Shown in pieces: positions 1 to 8,414 of a stretch of DNA of 64,000 nucleotides (the stretch's first letter is position 1; the number at the start of each line of letters is the position of its first letter). The translations under genes and the position numbers were made by a program. Source of the DNA: Nostoc sp. PCC 7107 (lineage in GTDB: Bacteria > Cyanobacteriota > Cyanobacteriia > Cyanobacteriales > Nostocaceae); assembly GCF_000316625.1 (NCBI RefSeq), contig NC_019676.1:3118501-3182500 (forward strand). The letters run 5' to 3'. The notes beneath the pieces were generated by a model. That model did no database searches. It saw only the letters and a list, made by a program, of their open reading frames with translations, and was not told the origin of the DNA.

Positions 1-41
1 TAGCGGAAACTATCATTGCAAAAAGTAAAGGGAACGCTTAA
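1..41 (+). CDS. fusA: Elongation factor G, C-terminal tail (partial)
   Basis: Only the last twelve codons are in the window, reading AETIIAKSKGNA and then TAA at 39-41; the gene continues off the left edge. Identity is inferred from position: it ends 22 bp before tufA, followed by rpsJ, which is the usual rpsL-rpsG-fusA-tufA-rpsJ order of the cyanobacterial str operon. The fragment is too short to identify on its own. Confidence 0.7.
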   Translation, partial: AETIIAKSKGNA

Positions 42-63
42 TTAAAAAAGGAAACGAAGATTC

Positions 64-1293
64 ATGGCACGCGCAAAGTTTGAAAGGAATAAGCCCCACA
101 TCAATATAGGTACTGTTGGCCACGTTGACCACGGTAAAACGACTTTAACAGCAGCCATTACCATGACTTTGGCAGCTATGGGTCAAGCTGTAGCTAAGGG
201 CTATGACCAAATTGATAATGCACCTGAAGAAAAAGCACGGGGTATTACCATCAACACAGCCCACGTTGAGTATGAAACCGCCAATCGTCACTATGCTCAC
301 GTAGATTGTCCAGGCCACGCTGACTATGTGAAGAACATGATCACTGGTGCAGCGCAAATGGATGGTGGCATCCTCGTAGTTGCTGCTACGGACGGCCCTA
401 TGCCCCAAACCCGTGAACACATTCTGTTAGCCAAACAAGTAGGCGTTCCGAGTCTTGTTGTCTTCTTAAACAAGGAAGATATGGTAGACGACGAAGAATT
501 GCTAGAGTTGGTCGAACTAGAAGTTCGGGAACTGCTTTCTAGCTATGAGTTTGATGGTGACAATATTCCTGTGATTAAGGGTTCTGGTCTACAAGCTCTA
601 GAAGCAATGACCAAAAACCCTAAAACTCAGCGTGGTGAAAACCCTTGGGTAGACAAAATCTACGAACTCATGGATGCCGTCGATTCCTATATCCCCACTC
701 CTGAGAGGGATGTTGACAAGCCATTTCTGATGGCTGTAGAGGACGTGTTCTCAATTACAGGTCGTGGAACAGTAGCTACCGGTCGGATTGAGCGGGGTGT
801 GGTCAAAGTTGGTGATAACGTAGAACTAGTTGGTATCAAAGATACCCGTGCTACCACCGTAACTGGGATCGAGATGTTCAAAAAGAGTCTCGACCAAGGT
901 ATGGCTGGGGATAACGCTGGTGTGCTACTACGTGGTATCCAAAAGGCTGATATTGAACGCGGTATGGTAATTGCTAAACCCGGTTCTATCACTCCTCACA
1001 CTCAATTTGAAGGTGAAGTTTACGTCCTTACAGACAAAGAAGGTGGTCGGAAAACACCATTTTTTGCTGGCTACCGTCCTCAGTTCTACGTGCGGACAAC
1101 AGATGTAACTGGTACCATTAAAGCCTTCACCTCTGATGACGGTAAAGACGTAGAAATGGTAATGCCAGGGGATCGCATCAAAGTGACTGTAGAATTGATC
1201 AATGCGATCGCCATTGAACAAGGTATGCGCTTTGCGATTCGTGAAGGTGGCCGCACCATCGGTGCTGGTGTCGTCGCTAAAATCCTCAAATAG
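64..1293 (+). CDS. tufA: Elongation factor Tu
   Basis: GTPase that brings aminoacyl-tRNA to the ribosomal A site. The 409-residue protein has the full EF-Tu layout: G1 motif GHVDHGKT at about residues 19-26, the DCPGHADY G3 motif near 81, NKED near 136, then the two beta-barrel domains ending in [10 protein letters not shown]. The length matches cyanobacterial EF-Tu. The ATG is preceded by a purine-rich AAGGAAACGAAG, and the gene lies 22 bp after fusA, so co-transcription in the str operon is likely. A strong hairpin follows at 1314-1349. Confidence 0.98.
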   Translation: MARAKFERNKPHINIGTVGHVDHGKTTLTAAITMTLAAMGQAVAKGYDQIDNAPEEKARGITINTAHVEYETANRHYAHVDCPGHADYVKNMITGAAQMDGGILVVAATDGPMPQTREHILLAKQVGVPSLVVFLNKEDMVDDEELLELVELEVRELLSSYEFDGDNIPVIKGSGLQALEAMTKNPKTQRGENPWVDKIYELMDAVDSYIPTPERDVDKPFLMAVEDVFSITGRGTVATGRIERGVVKVGDNVELVGIKDTRATTVTGIEMFKKSLDQGMAGDNAGVLLRGIQKADIERGMVIAKPGSITPHTQFEGEVYVLTDKEGGRKTPFFAGYRPQFYVRTTDVTGTIKAFTSDDGKDVEMVMPGDRIKVTVELINAIAIEQGMRFAIREGGRTIGAGVVAKILK

Positions 1294-1313
1294 TACCTTT
1301 TACTCTGATAACT

Positions 1314-1349
1314 AAGAGCAGAGATGCGAGAGTGCCTCTCTGCTCTTTT
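1314..1349 (+). terminator. Terminator after tufA
   Basis: An 11-bp perfect stem (1314-1324 with 1337-1347) with a 12-nt loop, followed by TTTTA. It lies 20 bp after the tufA stop and before rpsJ. It may end most str transcripts or only reduce read-through into rpsJ. Confidence 0.7.
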
Positions 1350-1469
1350 ATCTGAACTTACTGGCAAAAATGAGGAATAAAAAATAGAGAGTAGAAAAAA
1401 CACAAAATTAACTACTCCCAACTCCTAATACCCGACTCTCCTAATAAATCAGAACCTGGAAAATTAAAG

Positions 1470-1787
1470 ATGGCAACTCTACAACAGCAGAAGATTAGAA
1501 TTCGTTTAAAAGCTTTTGACCGTCGATTATTAGATACATCTTGCGAGAAGATTGTAGACACAGCTAACCGGACTAACGCTACAGCCATAGGCCCAATTCC
1601 CTTACCTACAAAACGCAAAATCTATTGCGTGCTGCGATCTCCTCACGTAGACAAAGATTCGCGCGAACATTTTGAAACCCGCACTCATCGTCGAATTATT
1701 GACATCTACCAACCTTCTTCTAAAACTATTGATGCGTTAATGAAGCTAGATTTGCCATCCGGTGTAGATATTGAAGTCAAACTGTAG
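1470..1787 (+). CDS. rpsJ: 30S ribosomal protein S10
   Basis: Small-subunit ribosomal protein of the 30S head; the family also acts as NusE in antitermination. The 105-residue protein shows the S10 pattern: [14 protein letters not shown] at the N terminus, a central [29 protein letters not shown] segment (abridged here to its well-known core) and a C-terminal [10 protein letters not shown]. It is the last gene of the str cluster, 176 bp after tufA, and has its own terminator at 1855-1886. The start is the ATG 18 nt into the AT-rich leader; no better upstream start is seen. Confidence 0.97.
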   Translation: MATLQQQKIRIRLKAFDRRLLDTSCEKIVDTANRTNATAIGPIPLPTKRKIYCVLRSPHVDKDSREHFETRTHRRIIDIYQPSSKTIDALMKLDLPSGVDIEVKL

Positions 1788-1854
1788 TCAGTCAAGAGTC
1801 AATAGTTATAAAAAAATTATTATTGACCATTGAGTATAGTATTAATACTTAACT

Positions 1855-1886
1855 AGCCCTGAGAAAATTGATCTCAGGGCTTTTTA
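1855..1886 (+). terminator. Terminator after rpsJ
   Basis: A 10-bp perfect stem (1855-1864 with 1872-1881; arm AGCCCTGAGA) with a 7-nt loop, followed by TTTTATTT. This is a classic intrinsic terminator, about 70 bp after the rpsJ stop. Confidence 0.85.
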
Positions 1887-1965
1887 TTTAGTGATAGAAT
1901 GTAAACAAAATACGGGAAATCAGAGAACAATAAATTTTAAAAATTAAATTTATTATAAGGTAACA

Positions 1966-2616
1966 ATGACATCTTCTTCTAGAATTGCTGTTCGTGAACT
2001 ACCTCTGTTCCCGTTACCCGAAGTAGTTCTTTTTCCTACCAGACCATTACCATTACATATCTTTGAATTTCGCTACCGAATTATGATGAACACGATTTTG
2101 GAGAGCGATCGCAGGTTTGGGGTATTAATGGTCGATCCAGTAAAAGGCACAATTGCAAATGTTGGCTGTTGTGCAGAAATAATCCATTACCAGCGCCTAC
2201 CAGATGACCGGATGAAGATGCTGACTTTGGGACAACAAAGGTTTCGGGTTTTAGAGTATGTACGGGAAAAGCCTTATCGCGTCGGTTTGGTACAGTGGAT
2301 AGAAGATGAACCACCAGCCAAAGACTTACGCCCTTTAGGTGCAGAAGTTGAACAACTGCTTAAAGATGTAGTGCGTCTCTCTGCCAAATTAACAGAACAA
2401 AACATTGAACTACCAGAAGAATTACCAGACTTGCCAATAGAGCTATCTTATTGGGTAGCCAGTAATCTATATGGTGTTGCTGCTGAACAACAGTCATTGC
2501 TAGAAATGCAAGATACAGCGGCTCGCTTAGAACGAGAAGCCGAAATTTTAACTTCTACTCGTAATCATTTAGCAGCGCGTTCTGTACTAAAAGATACTTT
2601 TAACCAAAAGTCGTAA
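1966..2616 (+). CDS. LON peptidase substrate-binding-domain protein
   Basis: A 216-residue protein consisting of the N-terminal (substrate-binding, PUA-like) domain of Lon proteases without the AAA+ or protease domains. The signature is ELPLFPLPEVVLFPTRPLPLHIFEFRYR near residues 11-38 (key residues LPLFPL, PLHIFE, RYR), with GLVQWI in the middle. Stand-alone versions are common in cyanobacteria; their role is unknown, so no peptidase activity is inferred. The gene has its own promoter space after the rpsJ terminator and is convergent with pheA. Confidence 0.9.
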   Translation: MTSSSRIAVRELPLFPLPEVVLFPTRPLPLHIFEFRYRIMMNTILESDRRFGVLMVDPVKGTIANVGCCAEIIHYQRLPDDRMKMLTLGQQRFRVLEYVREKPYRVGLVQWIEDEPPAKDLRPLGAEVEQLLKDVVRLSAKLTEQNIELPEELPDLPIELSYWVASNLYGVAAEQQSLLEMQDTAARLEREAEILTSTRNHLAARSVLKDTFNQKS

Positions 2617-2759
2617 GCGAAGATTGATGAGAACTTATGCAGAGTCTAAGGTTTCTTGGCGTTCTACCCTGTGAGTTCACTATTATGTGTTCTTGCAAGA
2701 GTAGTCGCTAACTCTGCAAAAAACAAACTTACTTGATCCGAATTTTTTCGTTTTGGGAA

Positions 2760-3638
2760 TTATGGTTCCACAACGTTAACAGACAATACACCATAGCTAC
2801 CAAAAATCTTTAAAATTTCCATGTAACCCATTAAATCGGCTATAGCAGATTGCATTTTGGGTTTTGTAACATCTGTCTCTAGGTCGATAAAAAATACATA
2901 TTCTCCCAGCGATCGCTTGGTGGGGCGAGATTCAATTCTACTCATATTGATTCCCAGTTCGGCAAACACTTGTAAAGGCTTGATTAACGCACCAGGGATG
3001 TTTGCAGGAACGCTAAAAGCTAGAGAGCTATGGGTAGGATTTAATGAATGTATCTGATATTCGGATGTTGGGTTATTTTGACTCACCACCAAAAAGCGAG
3101 TACAGTTTTCGGGATAGTCATTAATACCTGGAGCTAGAATCGGCAAATTATAGAGTTCGGCGGCTCTAGAAGAGGCGATCGCAGATGCTGTTACATCTTG
3201 TTGTAGTAATTGTAGAGCTTCTGTTGTGGAATTGCTCGGAATAATTTGTATAGTTGGCAGGAATTTACCTAACCAATTTTGACATTGTGCTAAAGCCTGG
3301 GGGTGGGAATACACCTTCTGAATGTGATCTAAACTAGGAGCGCAAGAAATTAAATTATGGACAATAGGCATAACTAATGCCAATTGAATTCGCAAACTGT
3401 CCAATTTCCACAACGCATCCATCGTCATCGTGACACTACCTTCAATAGAATTTTCTACTGGTACAACCGCTAACTCAGTTTCTCCAGCAGCCACCGCTTG
3501 GAGTGACTGAGCTATGCTAGGGTAGGGGCATAAAGTAGCGGCAATTCTTGTAGTTTTGCTCAACCAGTTTACATATAAAACTGCTGCTTGTTCTGCATAA
3601 GTACCTGGTGGCCCTAAATGAGCAATAGATAAAGACAT
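2760..3638 (-). CDS. pheA: Prephenate dehydratase
   Basis: Converts prephenate to phenylpyruvate in phenylalanine synthesis. The 292-residue protein has an N-terminal PDT domain (LGPPGTYAEQAA at 8-19, VPVENSIEGSV at 59-69, catalytic TRF at 180-182) and a C-terminal ACT domain from about 208, with GALIKPLQVFAELGINM and the ESRP phenylalanine-binding motif. This is the monofunctional type without chorismate mutase; feedback inhibition by Phe is expected from the ACT domain. The gene is convergent with the LON-domain gene. Confidence 0.95.
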   Translation of the reverse strand: MSLSIAHLGPPGTYAEQAAVLYVNWLSKTTRIAATLCPYPSIAQSLQAVAAGETELAVVPVENSIEGSVTMTMDALWKLDSLRIQLALVMPIVHNLISCAPSLDHIQKVYSHPQALAQCQNWLGKFLPTIQIIPSNSTTEALQLLQQDVTASAIASSRAAELYNLPILAPGINDYPENCTRFLVVSQNNPTSEYQIHSLNPTHSSLAFSVPANIPGALIKPLQVFAELGINMSRIESRPTKRSLGEYVFFIDLETDVTKPKMQSAIADLMGYMEILKIFGSYGVLSVNVVEP

Positions 3639-4364
3639 AGCATTTAAATTGGAATTACTCTGAGATTCATAGACTATACCGCAGGCAAATCTACTCTTAA
3701 AAAAACAAAATATTGATTTAAATTGCTTTGTTTGAATTCATACTCTTGTTTTCTATTGAAAAATGATACAGCTTTTAATTATATTAACCAGCAAATTTAC
3801 TGTATCTTGTATCAGTAAAATATTCCTTAGATGCTAAATTGAATAGTTTACATAATTCAAATAACCATAAATCTAGAGGCATCTGTATGGTAGCAATTTT
3901 ATCTTGCAATACTTGCATAGATTGGGTGTAATTTTGATTACCTCAACCTCTACCAACAATGAACACAAATTAGGGAGAAACCGCTATCATTGCAGCTTTT
4001 GTCCCTAATAACTGAGAACGAAAGACTAGAGAAGCAATGCCAAGCATAACAGGAATAGATAACAACGGAGCAGAGATATTGACGTTTTTTTCCTCATAAT
4101 CACATTCTGTTTTAACACTGGTATAATTTTTGTTTTTTTTGATGTTTATACTTAAAAAGTATTTTTATAAAATAGCTGTAATTTGATTTATAATTATATA
4201 AATGGTAACAATTTAAGAAAATTTGTATTATTAGGTAAATCTATTATTGAGATTTGAGGTTTAACATAAGCATGACTTATCCTCACTTTTTTATTAAATT
4301 ACAATAACAAATACAATAAATTTATTACTATATAAAAGTATTAAATAACTGCTGTCTGCAAATC
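3639..4364. other. Long AT-rich spacer between pheA and the DUF1997 gene
   Basis: This 726-bp divergent spacer contains no convincing gene. On the minus strand an open stretch (about 3975-4180) ends in a hydrophobic tail (VNISAPLLSIPVMLGIASL...), but it has no start codon or ribosome-binding site and its upstream half is Lys/Asn-rich, so it is probably noncoding or an unrecognisable remnant. It should hold the promoters of both flanking genes; none stands out. Confidence 0.5.
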
Positions 4365-4952
4365 ATGCCTACTAGATTTACTGCTTCTCAATCGGTAAAA
4401 ATTGCTGTGCCGCAACAGCCTATTCCTATTCAGCATTACTTGCGGCAGCCTCAAAGATTGGTGAATGCTTTAGTTGATAATAGTCGTGTTCAACAGCTTT
4501 CTGAGGAAGTATTTCGATTAAAAATGCGTCCTCTATCTTTTATGACATTAAACATTCAGCCGACTGTAGACATGAGGGTTTGGGCAGAATCAAATGGAGT
4601 AATTTATTTGCGATCGCTAAGTTGTGAAATCCTCGGTTTTGAGTATATTAACCAACGTTTTTCTCTTAATTTACAAGGTCATTTATCACCCTATCAATCT
4701 AGCAGTGGTACTCGTCTGGAAGGCAGGGCTGATTTAGAAGTACAAGTAGAATTTCCTCCTCCATTGTCTTTCACTCCAAAGCCAATTTTAGAAGCTACTG
4801 GTAATGGCTTACTCAAAAGTGTATTAATGACAGTTAAGCAAAGATTGTTACATCAACTACTCGTAGATTATCGTCATTGGGTGACATCGCAAATGGCAGA
4901 AAAAGCCTTAGAAGATAATATTGGAGATTTACCAATTTTGAATTTAGAGTAG
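4365..4952 (+). CDS. DUF1997 family protein
   Basis: A 195-residue soluble protein of the DUF1997 family, found in cyanobacteria and plastid-bearing plants. Visible marks are the RLKMRPLSFMTLNIQPTVDMRVW core near residues 50-72 (key FRLKMRPL), a middle ISxxC-like LSCEILGFEYIN and the conserved end LLVDYRHWV. Function is unknown; the beta-rich pattern resembles lipid/START-like domains, which is only an inference. It stands alone, divergent from pheA and convergent with rnhB. Confidence 0.8.
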   Translation: MPTRFTASQSVKIAVPQQPIPIQHYLRQPQRLVNALVDNSRVQQLSEEVFRLKMRPLSFMTLNIQPTVDMRVWAESNGVIYLRSLSCEILGFEYINQRFSLNLQGHLSPYQSSSGTRLEGRADLEVQVEFPPPLSFTPKPILEATGNGLLKSVLMTVKQRLLHQLLVDYRHWVTSQMAEKALEDNIGDLPILNLE

Positions 4953-5066
4953 TGTTTACTTAGTATGAAATAAACAGTTTTGAGAAAAATACTTAGCTGC
5001 TCTAATACAACGATAGAATATTACCAATCTAACTAACTCGATTACCTCTTAAACAAGTGGTTATTT

Positions 5067-5097
5067 GCGTGCTTTCCTTTGCGCCTTTGCGCGAAAC
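5067..5097. repeat. Dispersed 'CTTTGCGCCTTTGCGCG' intergenic repeat
   Basis: The run GCCTTTGCGCG with flanking CTTTCCTTTGCG belongs to a degenerate family that also occurs near 13495-13535, 27345-27372, 35490-35510 and, reversed, 60290-60320. Copies sit in spacers next to gene ends. Such sequences are common in Nostoc genomes; function unknown. Confidence 0.5.
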
Positions 5098-5113
5098 AAA
5101 AAATGTGTAAGCC

Positions 5114-5782
5114 TTATAAGTGCTGAATTTGACAAGGGCTGAAAGATTTACGGTGCAGGGATGAAGCGCCGCATTCTCGTAACGCCTGTAAATGTTTTGG
5201 GCTACCGTATCCTTTATTCTTTACTAAGTCGTACTGCGGATATTTTGCGGCTAACCGGACTATTAACTCATCACGCCAGACTTTAGCCACAATACTAGCA
5301 GCTGCAATGGAGAGCGATCGCTCATCTCCTTTGACTATTGTTTGCTGTGGTATTTGCAAATCTTTAATGGCTTGATTACCATCAACTAAGCATATCACAG
5401 GCTGTACTTTCAATTTAAGTACAGCCCGTTTCATAGCTAATAGTGTCGCCTGCAAAATATTTATTTGATCAATTTCAGCAGTTGCAGCAAAACCGATTCT
5501 CCAGTCTGTTGCCAGCCGACAAATCTGTTTTGCTAACTGAGTTCTGCGAGAACTAGACAGCTTTTTACTATCGTTAATGCCAGAGGCTATGAGTTCTGGA
5601 AAAGCACTAGCAGGTAAGATGACTGCTGCTGCAACGACAGGCCCAAATAAAGCACCACGCCCAACTTCATCGACACCCGCAATTAATCCTGGGATGCCTA
5701 ATAAATCAGGTGTGAACTCCAACCAAGGGACTTCAGCCAAGCCTGTTGGCACAACAGCAGTTTGTTTAATTTCTATCCCCAT
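5114..5782 (-). CDS. rnhB: Ribonuclease HII
   Basis: Endonuclease that removes ribonucleotides and RNA from RNA/DNA hybrids. The 222-residue protein has the RNase HII signature GVDEVGRGALFGPVVAAAVILP (key D and E of DEVGRG), ICLVDGNQ in the middle and the metal-binding SIAAASIVAKVWRD with the later KGYGSPKH motif. It has a short N-terminal extension (about 30 residues) before the catalytic domain. It starts 8 bp after the rne stop, so the two RNases are almost certainly co-transcribed. Confidence 0.96.
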   Translation of the reverse strand: MGIEIKQTAVVPTGLAEVPWLEFTPDLLGIPGLIAGVDEVGRGALFGPVVAAAVILPASAFPELIASGINDSKKLSSSRRTQLAKQICRLATDWRIGFAATAEIDQINILQATLLAMKRAVLKLKVQPVICLVDGNQAIKDLQIPQQTIVKGDERSLSIAAASIVAKVWRDELIVRLAAKYPQYDLVKNKGYGSPKHLQALRECGASSLHRKSFSPCQIQHL

Positions 5783-5790
5783 AGGAGATA

Positions 5791-7854
5791 TTAATTGTCC
5801 TCAGAATTAGAATCTACAGCAGAGGAACGACGACGGCGGCGACGGCTACCTGTTGCAGTTAGATTTGCTTCAGATTCTTCAGCATTAGTGGCAAATCCAT
5901 CTAACTCAACTTTTTCTGGTGGTGGAGATTGTTGCTCTAACTCTACTGGCGGTGAGATGTTTACTTCTTTATTGGGGGTATCGGTAATAGTTGTAGCGGA
6001 GGGCGTTTCTGGGGGTGTACTTGCCCCTTGTCCTGGCTGAACAACATTAATAATCACCGACTTGGGATTTTTGACTTCTCGATCTAATTTCACTAAGGGG
6101 GATATTCCCATCAAAGCAAAAACATCTTGTTCTTCTAAAGTCATTTCTACAGTTCTAATCTCTGGTGGTTCAACCACTGGTTTGACTGGTTCTGTTTTGA
6201 TGACTTTATTGCGTTCGATTCTTTCTGTCCAACCTGATTTACCTAAGCTGGGTGTAGGGATTTCTGGTGTTGGGCTTAAGTCAACTTCATTATCCAGATC
6301 TAGCTCGGTATCATTCTCAAAACCTAGCGAATTAGGAGCAAGCCTTGTTTCATCTTTACCATTTGCGCCATTGATGCCAATGCGTCTACGACGGTTAGTG
6401 CGACTACCACGCTTATTGTTATCACCCAATTCGTGATAGCTGGGATGATTGACTAAATTCAAGGAGCTTAAATCTGTGTCAGCATCAAAATTGTCACCAA
6501 AGCTATCAAAGCTTTCTCTTGGTTCTGTGATCCGCGCTACTGGTAAACGAGGTTCTCTTTGGGGCAAGGATACGAAACGCTCAGGCACTTCTGCTGGTGT
6601 TGGTAAGCGGTTTTCGTTTTCTCCGGGTAAATGGACTATGTGTCCTAAACCACCACAGGTTTGACAAGTTCCACCAAACAATTCATAAATATTTTGACCT
6701 TGGCGTTTGCGTGTGAGTTCTACTAAGCCAAGTTCTGTAAGTTGAGCGATTTGGGGGCGAGCTTTATCTGCTTTGAGTGCTTTGTTGAAATGCTCCAGAA
6801 CGTGCAGTTGGTCGCGCCGCGATTCCATATCGATGAAGTCTACAACAATGACTCCGGCGATATTTCGCAGTCGCAATTGGCGGGCAATTTCTGTGGCGGC
6901 TTCGCAATTTGTCCACAATACTGTTTCTCTGGCTGTTGCCGATCGCGTGAAGGAACCAGAGTTAACATCAATTACGGTGAGGGCTTCTGTTGGCTCAATA
7001 ATGATGTAGCCGCCAGAAGGTAAATCCACTCTGGGTTTGAGAGCTTCCCGAATGGCGGCATTGATGCGGAAGTATTCTAATATGGGTGAGCGATCGCGGT
7101 GATGATCAATTAACAATCCTTGTGGTGTCTGTCCGCCACTCCAGTTCTGCAAGTACTGTTTCACCCGCTTCAGTCCAGTGCTGGAGTCTACCACAATTCG
7201 GTTGACATCTGCACCGTACATATCCCGCAATACCCGCTGGATAAAGTCATCATCCCGGTTCAGCAGTGCTGGCGCACGGGTTGATTGTGCTTCTTGCTGA
7301 ATGGCCTCCCATTGTTTTTGCAGCAATTCCAAGTCTTCCATAATGGCTTCTTCGGGTTTGCCTTCGGCTTCTGTTCGTACCAGCAAACCCATCCCCGCAG
7401 GTTTGATTAAAATTGCTAACGCCCGGAGGCGATTACGCTCATTTTCACTTTTAATCCGGCGAGATAAATTTACACCTCGACCATAAGGCATGAGTACTAC
7501 ATAACGTCCAGGTAAAGTAATGTTACCTGTTAGTCTCGGCCCTTTGGTACCGGTTGGCTCCTTCATGACTTGCACCAGCACTTTTTGCTGTGGTGCTAGT
7601 AGTTCTGTAATGGCTGCGGCTGTGCGCTTTAACTTCAAAGGGCCTAAGTCTGTGACATGAATAAAGCCATTACGTTCTGGATCACCAATATTTACAAAAG
7701 CTGCGTCAATTCCGGGTAATACATTTTCTACTACACCTAAGTAGATATCACCAATTTGGTGATGGCCTGTGGCTACAACGAGTTCTTGTATTTGATCTTC
7801 CGAAAATACGGCAGCAATTTGATGCTGCTCTGCGATGATAATTTGTTTTGGCAT
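5791..7854 (-). CDS. rne: Ribonuclease E
   Basis: Main endoribonuclease of mRNA decay and rRNA processing. The 687-residue protein has an S1 RNA-binding domain (about 35-125), the RNase E/G catalytic core with metal ligands D296 (VIDVNSG) and D339 (VVDFID), and a zinc-link CQTCGG at 397-402. The C-terminal third is low-complexity and Pro/Glu-rich, with two Arg clusters. The last one, RRRRRRSSA at 671-679, matches the nonapeptide reported to bind PNPase in cyanobacterial RNase E. The membrane and enolase sites of the E. coli enzyme are absent, as usual for cyanobacteria. Operon with rnhB; long leader upstream. Confidence 0.97.
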   Translation of the reverse strand: MPKQIIIAEQHQIAAVFSEDQIQELVVATGHHQIGDIYLGVVENVLPGIDAAFVNIGDPERNGFIHVTDLGPLKLKRTAAAITELLAPQQKVLVQVMKEPTGTKGPRLTGNITLPGRYVVLMPYGRGVNLSRRIKSENERNRLRALAILIKPAGMGLLVRTEAEGKPEEAIMEDLELLQKQWEAIQQEAQSTRAPALLNRDDDFIQRVLRDMYGADVNRIVVDSSTGLKRVKQYLQNWSGGQTPQGLLIDHHRDRSPILEYFRINAAIREALKPRVDLPSGGYIIIEPTEALTVIDVNSGSFTRSATARETVLWTNCEAATEIARQLRLRNIAGVIVVDFIDMESRRDQLHVLEHFNKALKADKARPQIAQLTELGLVELTRKRQGQNIYELFGGTCQTCGGLGHIVHLPGENENRLPTPAEVPERFVSLPQREPRLPVARITEPRESFDSFGDNFDADTDLSSLNLVNHPSYHELGDNNKRGSRTNRRRRIGINGANGKDETRLAPNSLGFENDTELDLDNEVDLSPTPEIPTPSLGKSGWTERIERNKVIKTEPVKPVVEPPEIRTVEMTLEEQDVFALMGISPLVKLDREVKNPKSVIINVVQPGQGASTPPETPSATTITDTPNKEVNISPPVELEQQSPPPEKVELDGFATNAEESEANLTATGSRRRRRRSSAVDSNSEDN

Positions 7855-8414
7855 TCAATTTCCTCAAAAATTGGCAGCACGAATGTAGTTCTGGAGGTTT
7901 GTTATGTCCCTCGCCCCTACCAGCTACTAAAAGTACTGCTGATAATAAAATTTGTGAAGCCGAGCTTCAAAGTTAAAGAGCAAATGTCTGAGTAATTGCG
8001 TTGACACGCCTGTTTATTCCAGAACGGCTGCATATTTTTTAAGTAAATAAATCAACCGTCCGTGGTTGATTTTTGATGCGATACCCGCACCACCTAGGGA
8101 TTAGGCATTTAGCAGTTGTTTAAAAAAATATAGAGTAAGAGTCGCCGACGGAGCCTGCTGTTAAGTTACTAGTTCGCAAGGTAGCTATAAAGAGAGGTTG
8201 CTTTTTAATCCGCTTCAGCTTATCTGGGATAAAACCCTAGAATTTTCTCTCTAGTATCTTTGCTTTCGCTCCCTGAGTATAAGGGTAGTGAACTAGTGAA
8301 TTCAATGCAGCGTCAGAAAATTTCTCTTCACCTCATTCTAACGCAACCTTGCTAAAAATCAATTCCCACGATGTGCTACATCAGGGCAACTACTAGCAAG
8401 TTACCCTTTAGGGA
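7855..8414 (-). promoter_or_regulatory. Long rne upstream/leader region
   Basis: This 560-bp spacer separates rne from the radical SAM gene on the same strand. No ORF with coding character is visible. Long, U-rich 5' leaders that mediate autoregulation are known for rne in enterobacteria and have been described in cyanobacteria, so a leader role is inferred. The clearest element is the hairpin at 8049-8072. No -10/-35 assignment is possible by eye. Confidence 0.4.
8049..8074. terminator. Hairpin in the rne upstream region
   Basis: A 9-bp perfect stem (8049-8057 with 8064-8072; AAATCAACC/GGTTGATTT) with a 6-nt loop. On the plus strand it runs into TTTTT, so it looks like an intrinsic terminator although no plus-strand gene precedes it. 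On the minus strand it would be a stable hairpin in the rne leader. Confidence 0.45.

Noticed and set aside
3975-4180. Minus-strand open stretch with a hydrophobic end
   Set aside because: No start codon or ribosome-binding site, Lys/Asn-rich first part typical of AT-rich noncoding DNA.
5795-6664. Plus-strand ORFs of 71-124 aa opposite rne
   Set aside because: Ser/Arg-rich, low-complexity shadows of the disordered C-terminal part of RNase E; no ribosome-binding sites or family patterns.
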